A DNA stretch of 64,000 nucleotides, from NCBI GenBank assembly GCA_947495915.1, contig CANMAW010000001.1:744001-808000 (forward strand). Direction: 5' to 3'. Position numbers and translations under genes: made by a program. The notes under the pieces were generated by a model. That model searched no databases, had not been told where the DNA came from, and worked only from the letters and a program-made list of their open reading frames with translations. How positions within the stretch are numbered: position 1 is the first letter of the stretch; each line of letters begins with the position of its first letter. The DNA comes from Maribacter algarum (ex Lu et al. 2025) (nom. illeg.). GTDB lineage: Bacteria > Bacteroidota > Bacteroidia > Flavobacteriales > Flavobacteriaceae. Positions 6,835-15,483 of the stretch are shown piece after piece.

Positions 6835-9800
6835 ATGCAGTTAAGATCAATACTTTCTTTAACAATCTCTATTTTATTATTTGTAGGATGCACTTCAAAA
6901 AAAGAAAAACCCACCCCTGCAGAAGAATTTGAAAACCTAAATAAATATCAAGAATATATTACCGAAGTTTCACACGGAATCATTTCAGTACAGAGCGATG
7001 TTCGTGTTGTACTAAATACGCCAGTTGCATCATGGAATAACGGAGAAGTACTTGATTCAGATCTTATTGATGTTTTGCCTCGAACCAAAGGTAAAGTTGT
7101 TGCCTTAGATAAAAGAACAATAGCTTTTGTACCGGAAAATGGTTTCAAACAAAATACAGATTATACCTTTAAAGTAGCGCTTTCAGAATTCATTAATGAT
7201 CTTCCAAAAGATTTAGAGACTTTCAAATTTGGGGTGAAAACATTGCAACAGCAATTCAATGTGTACACCAATGCAATTCAGTCACACTCTAAAGAAAAAC
7301 AATATCTAGAGGGGCAACTTCGTACTGCTGATATACTTTCAATTGAAACTGTGAAACAGCTAATTTCAGTCACTCAAAATGGAAAATCTTTAACGGTTGT
7401 CTTTGATGAAGCCATTACTAAAGGAACTCAGTTTCAATTTAAAATTGATAACATTCAACGCTACGAAGAAGATTCTGAAATAGAAATTAATTGGAGTGGT
7501 CAAAAATTTGATATTGAAAGCAAGGGAGAAAACACGATAAAGATTCCTGGAAAAAACAATTTTACAGTTTTAGATACGCAGGTTGAAACTGCCGATGGAC
7601 AAGTGGTGTTGATTAATTTTTCAGACCCTTTAAAGAAAGGCCAGAATTTTAAAGGCCTAGTTGTGTTAGAAGGGAGTGCTGATTCAAAATATAAAGTAGA
7701 TGGCAATACCTTAAGACTTTACCCTTCTCAAGAATTGAAAGGTTCTGCCGAGCTTGAAGTGTTACAGGGCGTTGAAAGTGAAGACGGTTACAAATTGAAA
7801 CAAAATTTTGCTGAACCAATTGCTTTCGAGCAGTTAAAACCGCAACTAAGATTTTTGTCAAACGGAACCATTTTACCTTCATCAAATAACTTAAAGATCA
7901 ATTTTGAAGCGGTAAACTTAAAAGCAGTTGATGTTACTGTTTTTAAAATTTATCAAAACAATATTTTACAATTTTTACAGCAAAACAATAGAAAAGGCAG
8001 CTATAACCTGAGAGGTGTTGCAAGACCAATTGCGCGTAAAAAGTTGGAATTAGAAAATAATCTAACTCAAGCAAACGGTCAGTGGGCGGCTCATGCCATT
8101 GATCTAAGTGCAATAATTACTCCTGAAATGGGTGCGATGTATCGGGTAGAGTTGAATTACCAACCTGCTTATAGTTTATACTCTTGTGATGATACCAACT
8201 TTGATCCTATTTCAGAAGATGAAGCAAGTTTTGAAACCGAACAGGAGGAAAGCTTTTGGGATGGTACAGAAAATTACTATAATGAGTATGGGTATTATGG
8301 GTATAACTGGAACGAAAGAGAAAACCCGTGTGACAAATCATATTACTACAATAAAAAAATCGGGACGAATGTTTTGGCGACCGATATTGGTGTCACAATA
8401 AAAAGAGGGGTGAATAAAAGTTATTTTGTTGCTATCAATGATATTCTGAATACAAACCCTATATCAGGTGCAAAGGTTACATTTTACAACTATCAACAAC
8501 AAGAAGTAGGTAACATAATTACTGATGCAGATGGTACTGCTATTTTCGATGCTGATACACTTGCCTTCTTTGCAGTTGCAGAAAGTAACGGTCAGAAAAA
8601 CTATATAAAACTTAATGACGGAAATGCCTTATCGGTTAGCAAGTTTAATGTTTCAGGGGCCAGATTACAAAAAGGTATCAAGGGATTTATTTTTGCAGAA
8701 CGCGGTGTTTGGCGACCTGGTGACAAGATTTACTTGTCATTTTTGCTGAATGACAATGCAAATAAATTACCAAGTAAACATCCTGTTAAGCTTGAATTGT
8801 TAGACCCATATAATAAAGTGGTTTATCGAGAAATTTTAAAAAGTAGCTTGAACAATTTTTTTCATTTTAACCTAAAAACAGATGAGAATGCGCCAACAGG
8901 TAATTGGTTGGCAAAAGTTTCAGTAGGTGGAGCATCTTTCACTAAAACCTTGAAAATTGAAACCATTAAACCCAATCGATTGAAGATCAAAACAATGTTT
9001 GATTCAGAGGTTTTAACAGGTTCTAAGCCTGTTGATGGTGATATGGAAGTAAAATGGTTACACGGTGCGGTAGCTAAAGATCTAAAAGCTGATATTACCG
9101 CGAAATTTAATCAAGCGACAACTACGTTTGATAAATTTCCAGGGTATGTATTTGATGATCCTACACGTAGGTTTTCTGTAGAAGATCAAGTGGTATTTGA
9201 AGGTAAGGTGAATGCTGAAGGAAAAGCAAGTTTTAGAATTAACCCTCAATTGAACAGTAAATCACCAGGAATGTTAAAGGCCTCTTTCATTACAAAGGTT
9301 TATGAAAATGGAGGAGACTTTAGTACCGATGTATTCTCTAAGTCGTACTCACCTTATCAAACTTATATAGGTTTAAGTACTCCAAAAGGAGATCAAAGAA
9401 GAGGTATGTTATTGACAGATACCAAGCATAAATTTGAAGTTGTTTCGGTAGATGAAAAAGGTAATGCTAAAGCTGCCAATAACTTAAAAGTAACCATTTA
9501 CAAGGTAAAATGGAGATGGTGGTGGGATACTTCCTCTGATAACATTTCTTCGTATAGTAGCAGTCAGTATCGCGAAATGCTTCTTGAGAAAACCTTAAGT
9601 ACTGATGTAAATGGTAAGGCAACATTCGACTTTGAACTTAAATATCCTGATTGGGGTAGGTATTTAGTTCGAGTCGAAGATCCAAATGGCGGCCATGCTA
9701 CTGGAAAAACAATTTATATTGACTGGCCAGGTTGGGCGGGAAAATCAAGAAAAGGAGATCCTTCCGCAGCAACAATGTTGGTTTTTTCAACAGACAAAGA

Positions 9801-12360
9801 GACCTATAATGTAGGAGAGACCGCAACGGTAAGTTTTCCAAGTTCAGCAGGTGGAAGAGCTTTGGTTACTGTTGAGAATGGTAGCGAAGTATTAGAGTCT
9901 CGCTGGGTAGAAACAGTAGAAGGTGAAACTAAATTTAAGCTTCCGATTACTGAATTATTTACCCCAAATGTTTTTATCAATATCGCTCTATTGCAACCTC
10001 ATGCGAATACAAAAAATGATGCTCCTATTCGTATGTACGGAATTACCGGAATATCTGTAGAAAATAAAGAAACCAAATTGGCTCCCGTAATTAAGATGCC
10101 TGACGTATTAAAACCAGAAGAAACAATAACTGTTGAAATAAGCGAGGCGAATAAAAAAGGAATGACCTATAGCATTGCAATAGTTGATGAAGGGTTGTTA
10201 GATTTAACTAGGTTCAAAACACCAAACCCCTGGAATACTTTTTATTCAAAAGAAGCACTTGGGGTTAAAACTTGGGATGTTTATGATGATGTTATCGGTG
10301 CCTTTGGAGGAAAAATAAATCAAGTATTTGCAGTAGGAGGTGATGGAGAATTAGCTGGTGCTAAAAACAAAAAAGCAAACCGTTTTGAGCCGATGGTGGT
10401 TCATTTAGGTCCGTTTAGTTTAAATGAAGGAGAAACCAAGGCACATCAAATTAAAATTCCGAAATACGTTGGTTCTGTTCGAACTATGGTTGTGGCGGGT
10501 GATCATATCAATGAAGCCTATGGTCAAGTTGAGAAAACCACGCCGGTGCGAAAACCATTAATGATTTTAGCATCCTTACCAAGAAAGATTACTCCCGGTG
10601 AAAAAGTCACGCTACCGGTTACAGTTTTTGCTATGGAAAAAAAGGTAAAAAATGTAACCTTAACCATAAAAGATGATGCTTCATTTACCATAGAAGGCGA
10701 ACAAACGCAACGGCTGAGTTTTGCACAGCCTGATGAAAAGATGGCTTACTTTCAGTTGAACGTTTCCGATTTTTCAGGAATTGGAAATGTGGTAGTAGAA
10801 GCTTCTGGTGGCGGAGAGAAAGCTTCCTTTGAAATACCAATTGATGTGGTAAATCCGAATCCAGTTACAACGGAAACCAAAGCATTAATTTTAGAGCCTA
10901 ATTCAGAGCAAACCATAAATCTAAACACCTTCGGTATAGCAGGAACAAACACAGCTGAGATCGAATTTTCAACCCTACCTCCAATGAATTTTAGCGGTCG
11001 AATGAAATATCTGATTCGCTATCCGCATGGTTGTGTTGAACAGACTACTTCAAGTGCATTTCCGCAGCTTTATTTAAACGAAATTTTTGACATTCCTTCG
11101 AAAAAGAAAATGCAAATTCAAAAAAATATTGAAGGTGCTATTAAACGTTTAGGAAGCTATCAAAAACCTAGTGGTGGATTTTCATATTGGCCCGGCCAGA
11201 ACTATATCAACGATTGGGGCACAACTTATGCCGGACACTTTTTGCTAGAAGCTGAAAAAAGGGGCTTTGTTTTGCCAATTGGCTTTAAATCTAGTTGGGT
11301 ACAATACCAACGTAGTATTGCAAAACAATGGCGCTCTGATAATAATTCAGATTTAGCACAAGCATATCGTTTGTATGCCCTGGCACTTTCAGGAAACGCA
11401 GATGTCGCTAGTATGAACCGGTTAAGAGAAACTAAAGGAATTACTAATGAAGCTAAATTTCGTTTGGCTGCGGCGTATGCGTTAATTGGGCAAGCTAGTG
11501 TTGCACAAAATATTTTAAAGAGCGCAAGAATAGCCGTAGAAAATAGCAGATACTACTATTATACTTATGGCTCTGCTGATAGAAATAGAGCTATGGCTTT
11601 GGAGACGTACGTGTTAATGAATGATAAAACCAAAGCGCAAGATTTGGCAAAGACAATTGCAAAAAATCTCTCTGAAAGCCATTATATGAGTACGCAAAGT
11701 ACCTCTTATAGTTTGCTGGCAATGGCAAAATTTGCCGAGATGTTAGGTGGAAAAGGAATAAAGTCAACAATTAATTTAAATGGAAATGTAAATCAATTAG
11801 CTACAGCGAAAACAATGGCTAACCGGTCTTTAGCCATCACAAAAGGAAGCAATAAAATTAGTTTGAAAAACGAGGAAGCAAATACAGTTTATGTGAGTAT
11901 TATTACGAGTGGTAAACTTCCCGTAGGTGCTGAGAAAACAATGCAAAAAAATCTATCAGCCCAAATGGTATTCAAAGGTAGAAACGGTTCAAAAATCGAT
12001 CCGGCAACAATTGCTCAAGGAACTGATTTTGTAGCTGAGGTAACATTGACCAATACCACTGAAAATCGATTGAAAGATATGGCTCTGAGTGAAATTTTCC
12101 CTAGCGGGTGGGAGATAGTTAATACCCGATTTACTGATTTTGGAAGCTTTGCTGAAAATCAAGTTACGCATACCGATTTGAGAGACGACCGTGCAAATTT
12201 CTATTTTGACATGAAACCTAATCAAACTAAAACCTTCAGAATTCTATTAAATGCTTCGTATCTAGGCACTTATTATTTGCCAGGTATTCAAGCCGAAGCA
12301 ATGTACGACAATGATTATGTAGTGCGAACAAAAGGTCAATGGATTGAAGTAGTGCAGTAA
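6835..12360 (+). CDS. Bacterial alpha-2-macroglobulin lipoprotein with intact thioester
   Basis: 1841 residues. The signal peptide ends in the lipobox LFVGC (Cys at about 19), so the protein is lipid-anchored. An Ig-like domain (about 50-135) resembles the first macroglobulin domain. The MG2-like start FAERGVWRPGDKIYLSF is near residue 620. The A2M core is at about 1180-1270, and the thioester motif GCVEQ has its cysteine at residue 1400. An alpha-alpha toroid follows. These proteins trap foreign proteases and guard the periplasm. A repeated Tyr/Asn/Glu-rich stretch (about 450-500) is unusual and may be a linker. PBP1C, the usual partner, is at 15480 on the same strand. The family call is very secure. 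Confidence 0.95.
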   Translation: MQLRSILSLTISILLFVGCTSKKEKPTPAEEFENLNKYQEYITEVSHGIISVQSDVRVVLNTPVASWNNGEVLDSDLIDVLPRTKGKVVALDKRTIAFVPENGFKQNTDYTFKVALSEFINDLPKDLETFKFGVKTLQQQFNVYTNAIQSHSKEKQYLEGQLRTADILSIETVKQLISVTQNGKSLTVVFDEAITKGTQFQFKIDNIQRYEEDSEIEINWSGQKFDIESKGENTIKIPGKNNFTVLDTQVETADGQVVLINFSDPLKKGQNFKGLVVLEGSADSKYKVDGNTLRLYPSQELKGSAELEVLQGVESEDGYKLKQNFAEPIAFEQLKPQLRFLSNGTILPSSNNLKINFEAVNLKAVDVTVFKIYQNNILQFLQQNNRKGSYNLRGVARPIARKKLELENNLTQANGQWAAHAIDLSAIITPEMGAMYRVELNYQPAYSLYSCDDTNFDPISEDEASFETEQEESFWDGTENYYNEYGYYGYNWNERENPCDKSYYYNKKIGTNVLATDIGVTIKRGVNKSYFVAINDILNTNPISGAKVTFYNYQQQEVGNIITDADGTAIFDADTLAFFAVAESNGQKNYIKLNDGNALSVSKFNVSGARLQKGIKGFIFAERGVWRPGDKIYLSFLLNDNANKLPSKHPVKLELLDPYNKVVYREILKSSLNNFFHFNLKTDENAPTGNWLAKVSVGGASFTKTLKIETIKPNRLKIKTMFDSEVLTGSKPVDGDMEVKWLHGAVAKDLKADITAKFNQATTTFDKFPGYVFDDPTRRFSVEDQVVFEGKVNAEGKASFRINPQLNSKSPGMLKASFITKVYENGGDFSTDVFSKSYSPYQTYIGLSTPKGDQRRGMLLTDTKHKFEVVSVDEKGNAKAANNLKVTIYKVKWRWWWDTSSDNISSYSSSQYREMLLEKTLSTDVNGKATFDFELKYPDWGRYLVRVEDPNGGHATGKTIYIDWPGWAGKSRKGDPSAATMLVFSTDKETYNVGETATVSFPSSAGGRALVTVENGSEVLESRWVETVEGETKFKLPITELFTPNVFINIALLQPHANTKNDAPIRMYGITGISVENKETKLAPVIKMPDVLKPEETITVEISEANKKGMTYSIAIVDEGLLDLTRFKTPNPWNTFYSKEALGVKTWDVYDDVIGAFGGKINQVFAVGGDGELAGAKNKKANRFEPMVVHLGPFSLNEGETKAHQIKIPKYVGSVRTMVVAGDHINEAYGQVEKTTPVRKPLMILASLPRKITPGEKVTLPVTVFAMEKKVKNVTLTIKDDASFTIEGEQTQRLSFAQPDEKMAYFQLNVSDFSGIGNVVVEASGGGEKASFEIPIDVVNPNPVTTETKALILEPNSEQTINLNTFGIAGTNTAEIEFSTLPPMNFSGRMKYLIRYPHGCVEQTTSSAFPQLYLNEIFDIPSKKKMQIQKNIEGAIKRLGSYQKPSGGFSYWPGQNYINDWGTTYAGHFLLEAEKRGFVLPIGFKSSWVQYQRSIAKQWRSDNNSDLAQAYRLYALALSGNADVASMNRLRETKGITNEAKFRLAAAYALIGQASVAQNILKSARIAVENSRYYYYTYGSADRNRAMALETYVLMNDKTKAQDLAKTIAKNLSESHYMSTQSTSYSLLAMAKFAEMLGGKGIKSTINLNGNVNQLATAKTMANRSLAITKGSNKISLKNEEANTVYVSIITSGKLPVGAEKTMQKNLSAQMVFKGRNGSKIDPATIAQGTDFVAEVTLTNTTENRLKDMALSEIFPSGWEIVNTRFTDFGSFAENQVTHTDLRDDRANFYFDMKPNQTKTFRILLNASYLGTYYLPGIQAEAMYDNDYVVRTKGQWIEVVQ

Positions 12361-12475
12361 CCTTTCTTAAGAACATATTCTAGATTCCCAATAGTGCATG
12401 TCTTATTTAGTTTCGATGTGCAATATTGGGTTTTCTTTTTCGTTTTGTACACTCAAAAATATTAAACCACTACCT

Positions 12476-14164
12476 ATGAAATTTTCTTTATTGATTTTCT
12501 CTTTTTTACTGTCGCTAAGTTTGGTTGCGCAAGAGCCTAAGTTGTCTGATAATTTTGATGTACAAGTAGGCGAAATGTACGATGAAACTGATGGTAGTTT
12601 CAAAAGCTTTCATAAGTATAAAGATTATGTGGTAGCAATAAATTCTCAGAAAAAAGATTTAGTGGTACAAATTTTTGATCCAGAAACATTAGAAGAAAAA
12701 GATAGAATCATTCATAAGAATTTTCTCAAAGAAGATTTGAAAAGCGGTTTTGAAGGATTGCGAAGAGTAGGTGATAACTTGATTTTATTTTACAGTAAAT
12801 GGAATCGTAAAAAACAAATTGAATCTTTAGAAGCGCAGATCTTTTCTTTAGAGTCGCTTAAATTCGGAAAACAAATAGAAATTATTCAGCAGCAAGGCAA
12901 AATAGCTGGCAGTTTTGGCATCACAAGTTCAAGAAGATGGGGTACCGTTAATAAATACTCGTATTCAACTTCGTTTGATGAAAGCAAACTTCTTATTCAA
13001 TACCGATTACATCCAAAATTTAGAGATGATTCTAAGAATAAAGATGTTATCGCAATTAATGTATTTGATAGCAACCTAAAAGAGTTATGGAAGACACAAG
13101 TACAAATGCCTTACACCGAAAAGAAAATGAATAATGAAGATTTCACTATCGATAAAGACGGTGATTTTTATATGCTTGCTTCAGTTTTTGAAGATGATTC
13201 TACCGATGAGAAAAAGAGAAAAGAAAAAGATGCAAATTATCATTTAGAGTTATTTAAAGTAAAAAAGAATACCAAAACGCTGGTTAAAAATGAAATTCGC
13301 ATAGGAGATAAATTTATTGATGAAGTATTGCTTTATGAAGATGCTAAAGGTGACATAGTTATAACTGGTACATCTAAAAACCCTGATGTAAGAAAAGGCT
13401 TAAATTTTGGTAAAACCACAGGAGGCACAACAGGAGTGTTTACTGTAAAGCTTAATGAAGACGGTAGTTTAGATAGCTTTAAAAGCTATGAGTTTCCATT
13501 AGAAATGTTAAATAAAAATGCTTCAAGAAGAGAAAAGAAAAAAAATAAGAAGAAAGAGAAAGATGAGGAAGAAGAACCTACTTTTGCAGGCCTTAAAATA
13601 AATAATATTGTTGCGAATAATGACGGAAGTTTTATAATTCTTGGCGAACAACGATATGTGGTTATTCGTACGTATACTTCTATGAATGGAGGAACTAAAA
13701 CATCAACCACTTATTATTATAGAGATATTTTGGCTACAAAAATTGCAGCTGACGGGTCTTTAGTATGGATGCACAAATTACCAAAATTTCAAGCTGGTAG
13801 TAGAGGAAAAGGTACCATGTCGTACACCCATCTTTTTGCTGGGGATAGCCATTTTTTAGTATATCTAGATAATGTAAAAAACTTGAATTTGCCCGATGAT
13901 GAGTTTCCACATAAACATTCTGATCGTAGAGGGGGTTATTTAACGGCTTATATCATTGATGACGCCACTGGAACGATAGAAAAGGAAGCAATTTTTAATA
14001 CCCGAGATGTAAAAGGTATTCATTTAGAGCATTTTGATACTGATAAAATATTATCACTTTCCTCTTCAGAGATGTTAATTGAAGGTTTTGAAGGAAGTAG
14101 TAAAGATTTCTTAGTTAAGGTTTCCGCAAAGTCGAACCTGCCTTCAGCACATATTGGTAAATAA
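12476..14164 (+). CDS. Secreted protein of unknown function
   Basis: 562 residues from the preferred start. A longer frame opens at 12398, but only the Met at 12476 gives a proper signal peptide (MKFSLLIFSFLLSLSLVAQ). The mature part has repeated segments of beta character with Asp-Gly turns, such as FTIDKDGDFYMLAS and KLNEDGSLDSF, which suggests a beta-propeller-like fold, although I see no diagnostic motif. A strongly charged stretch of Lys and Glu lies at about 370-385. It follows the alpha-2-macroglobulin gene by 115 bp on the same strand and may be co-transcribed. I do not recognise a function. Confidence 0.75.
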   Translation: MKFSLLIFSFLLSLSLVAQEPKLSDNFDVQVGEMYDETDGSFKSFHKYKDYVVAINSQKKDLVVQIFDPETLEEKDRIIHKNFLKEDLKSGFEGLRRVGDNLILFYSKWNRKKQIESLEAQIFSLESLKFGKQIEIIQQQGKIAGSFGITSSRRWGTVNKYSYSTSFDESKLLIQYRLHPKFRDDSKNKDVIAINVFDSNLKELWKTQVQMPYTEKKMNNEDFTIDKDGDFYMLASVFEDDSTDEKKRKEKDANYHLELFKVKKNTKTLVKNEIRIGDKFIDEVLLYEDAKGDIVITGTSKNPDVRKGLNFGKTTGGTTGVFTVKLNEDGSLDSFKSYEFPLEMLNKNASRREKKKNKKKEKDEEEEPTFAGLKINNIVANNDGSFIILGEQRYVVIRTYTSMNGGTKTSTTYYYRDILATKIAADGSLVWMHKLPKFQAGSRGKGTMSYTHLFAGDSHFLVYLDNVKNLNLPDDEFPHKHSDRRGGYLTAYIIDDATGTIEKEAIFNTRDVKGIHLEHFDTDKILSLSSSEMLIEGFEGSSKDFLVKVSAKSNLPSAHIGK

Positions 14165-14180
14165 TTATCATAAAATTTTT

Positions 14181-14690
14181 TCAAGGGGTTTCTGCACTTG
14201 TTGTTGTTTCCCCTTTTAAAACGGCATTAAAAACAAAGGCACCAATTTCTTTTACTGGTTCGTAAAATATAGATGCTTCCATAGTTTCGTTTTTTACAAA
14301 TCCGGCAGAACTGTTTACACGTTCAAAGAAAACCAGTAAAGCACCAACAATCACAGCGATCTTTAAAGCACCGAATAAAGCGCCTGCGATTTTGTTTAAT
14401 AGGCCTAACATCGCAAAATCAGCAATTCGGGTTAAAAATTTACCTGCAACATGTACTACAAGTACAATAATTACAAAGGTAAAAATGAAGGCGGCGATAT
14501 TTAAATAGCGTTCTTCCCATTGTATGTGTTGGTGTAAATAATCTCCGGCGATATACGAAAAGTGTATGGCTCCAAAAATACCGGCGATTAAGGCAATTAA
14601 CGAGGCAATTTCTACAAATAAACCGTTTTTGAATCCTTTATATAACCCGTAAGCCAGTAACAGGCCCAATATAATGTCTAGCAAGCTCAT
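14181..14690 (-). CDS. CvpA family membrane protein
   Basis: 169 residues, four predicted helices. Typical family start LLDIILGLLLAYGLYKGFKN, then a long central helix (IFTFVIIVLVVHVAGKFL) and a fourth helix around ALKIAVIVGALLVFF. CvpA proteins are inner-membrane proteins named for colicin V production; their role is still unclear, with links to envelope integrity and purF regulation in enterobacteria. It is convergent with the secreted protein upstream (16 bp gap) and divergent from the 118-residue unknown protein. Its -7 element is seen just upstream. Confidence 0.88.
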   Translation of the reverse strand: MSLLDIILGLLLAYGLYKGFKNGLFVEIASLIALIAGIFGAIHFSYIAGDYLHQHIQWEERYLNIAAFIFTFVIIVLVVHVAGKFLTRIADFAMLGLLNKIAGALFGALKIAVIVGALLVFFERVNSSAGFVKNETMEASIFYEPVKEIGAFVFNAVLKGETTTSAETP

Positions 14691-14706
14691 AAATGTAGCG
14701 TTTTAA

Positions 14707-14714
14707 CAAATATA
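14707..14714 (-). promoter_or_regulatory. -7 element of the CvpA gene
   Basis: TATATTTG on the minus strand (TAnnTTTG), 16 bp before the CvpA start codon, implying a very short leader. It is back-to-back with a plus-strand element at 14728. Confidence 0.45.
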
Positions 14715-14727
14715 GAACTTTGATTTG

Positions 14728-14735
14728 TACCTTTG
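14728..14735 (+). promoter_or_regulatory. -7 element for the 14794-17834 gene cluster
   Basis: TACCTTTG, matching TAnnTTTG, about 58 bp before the start of the 118-residue protein. Would drive the three-gene unit ending with PBP1C. No clear -33 element. Confidence 0.45.
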
Positions 14736-14793
14736 ATTCGTTGAATGATACGATTATTCGGTATTCACTTTAACAGCATAGAATTAAAGAAAA

Positions 14794-15150
14794 ATGGCAA
14801 GAGATACACAGCTTAAAGAGCGTTGGAAAGTTCTGGTAAATCAGCTTTCACAACAATTTGCAGATGGTGATGAATTAGAATTAGATGCAATTATTTATCT
14901 AGTAGGCATACAAGAATTGGGTCAATATCATCGAAAGTATAAGAAAAACGACAAATTAGATTTAATGCATATTGCCATCTGTAGATTGCTTGAACCTTAT
15001 GGGTATTATGAATTTTCCCATTACGATGATGACCGTTGGCCTCATTATAACGTTAAAGCGGAATTGCCAGCATTAAAAGCTGGTGAGCAATCTGTTTTGA
15101 TGAAAGAAGCAATAGTAGGGTATTTTTTAGAAAAAGAATATATTAATTAG
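14794..15150 (+). CDS. Conserved hypothetical protein, 118 residues
   Basis: Soluble, with no signal peptide or membrane segment. Begins MARDTQLKERWKVLVNQLS and is rich in aromatic residues in the second half (EPYGYYEFSHYDDDRWPHY). I do not recognise the family. It is first in a likely operon with a monooxygenase-like protein (9 bp gap) and PBP1C (4-bp overlap in the next junction). The tight packing and normal codon use support a real gene. Confidence 0.75.
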   Translation: MARDTQLKERWKVLVNQLSQQFADGDELELDAIIYLVGIQELGQYHRKYKKNDKLDLMHIAICRLLEPYGYYEFSHYDDDRWPHYNVKAELPALKAGEQSVLMKEAIVGYFLEKEYIN

Positions 15151-15159
15151 TGAATTTAG

Positions 15160-15483
15160 ATGTCTGATTTTAAACCGTATTTCGCTGTCATTTTTACATC
15201 CATAAGAACCGAAGGAGATAATGGTTATGGTGAAATGGCTCGATATATGGAAGATTTGGCACGTAAACAATCAGGGTTTATAGCTATTGAAAGTGCCAGA
15301 GATGATGTCGGTATAACTGTAAGTTACTGGAAAAATCTTAGTGATATAGCAAATTGGAAAGCCAATACCGATCATCTTTTTGCCCAAAAGAAAGGTATTA
15401 AAGATTGGTATAGCTCGTATAAAGTCCGAATTTGTACAGTAGAACGGGAATATGATTTTGAGAAAGATCTTTCACAAGAATGA
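15160..15483 (+). CDS. Antibiotic biosynthesis monooxygenase-fold protein
   Basis: 107 residues with a dimeric alpha-beta barrel (ABM) fold. Supporting segments are YFAVIFTSIRTEGDNGYGEM at the start, GFIAIESARDD in the middle, and the conserved SYWKNLSDIANWKAN, typical of the Trp/His part of this family. Members include small cofactor-free monooxygenases and haem-degrading enzymes; which activity applies here cannot be told. Its stop overlaps the PBP1C start by 4 bp (ATGA), a sign of translational coupling. Confidence 0.82.
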   Translation: MSDFKPYFAVIFTSIRTEGDNGYGEMARYMEDLARKQSGFIAIESARDDVGITVSYWKNLSDIANWKANTDHLFAQKKGIKDWYSSYKVRICTVEREYDFEKDLSQE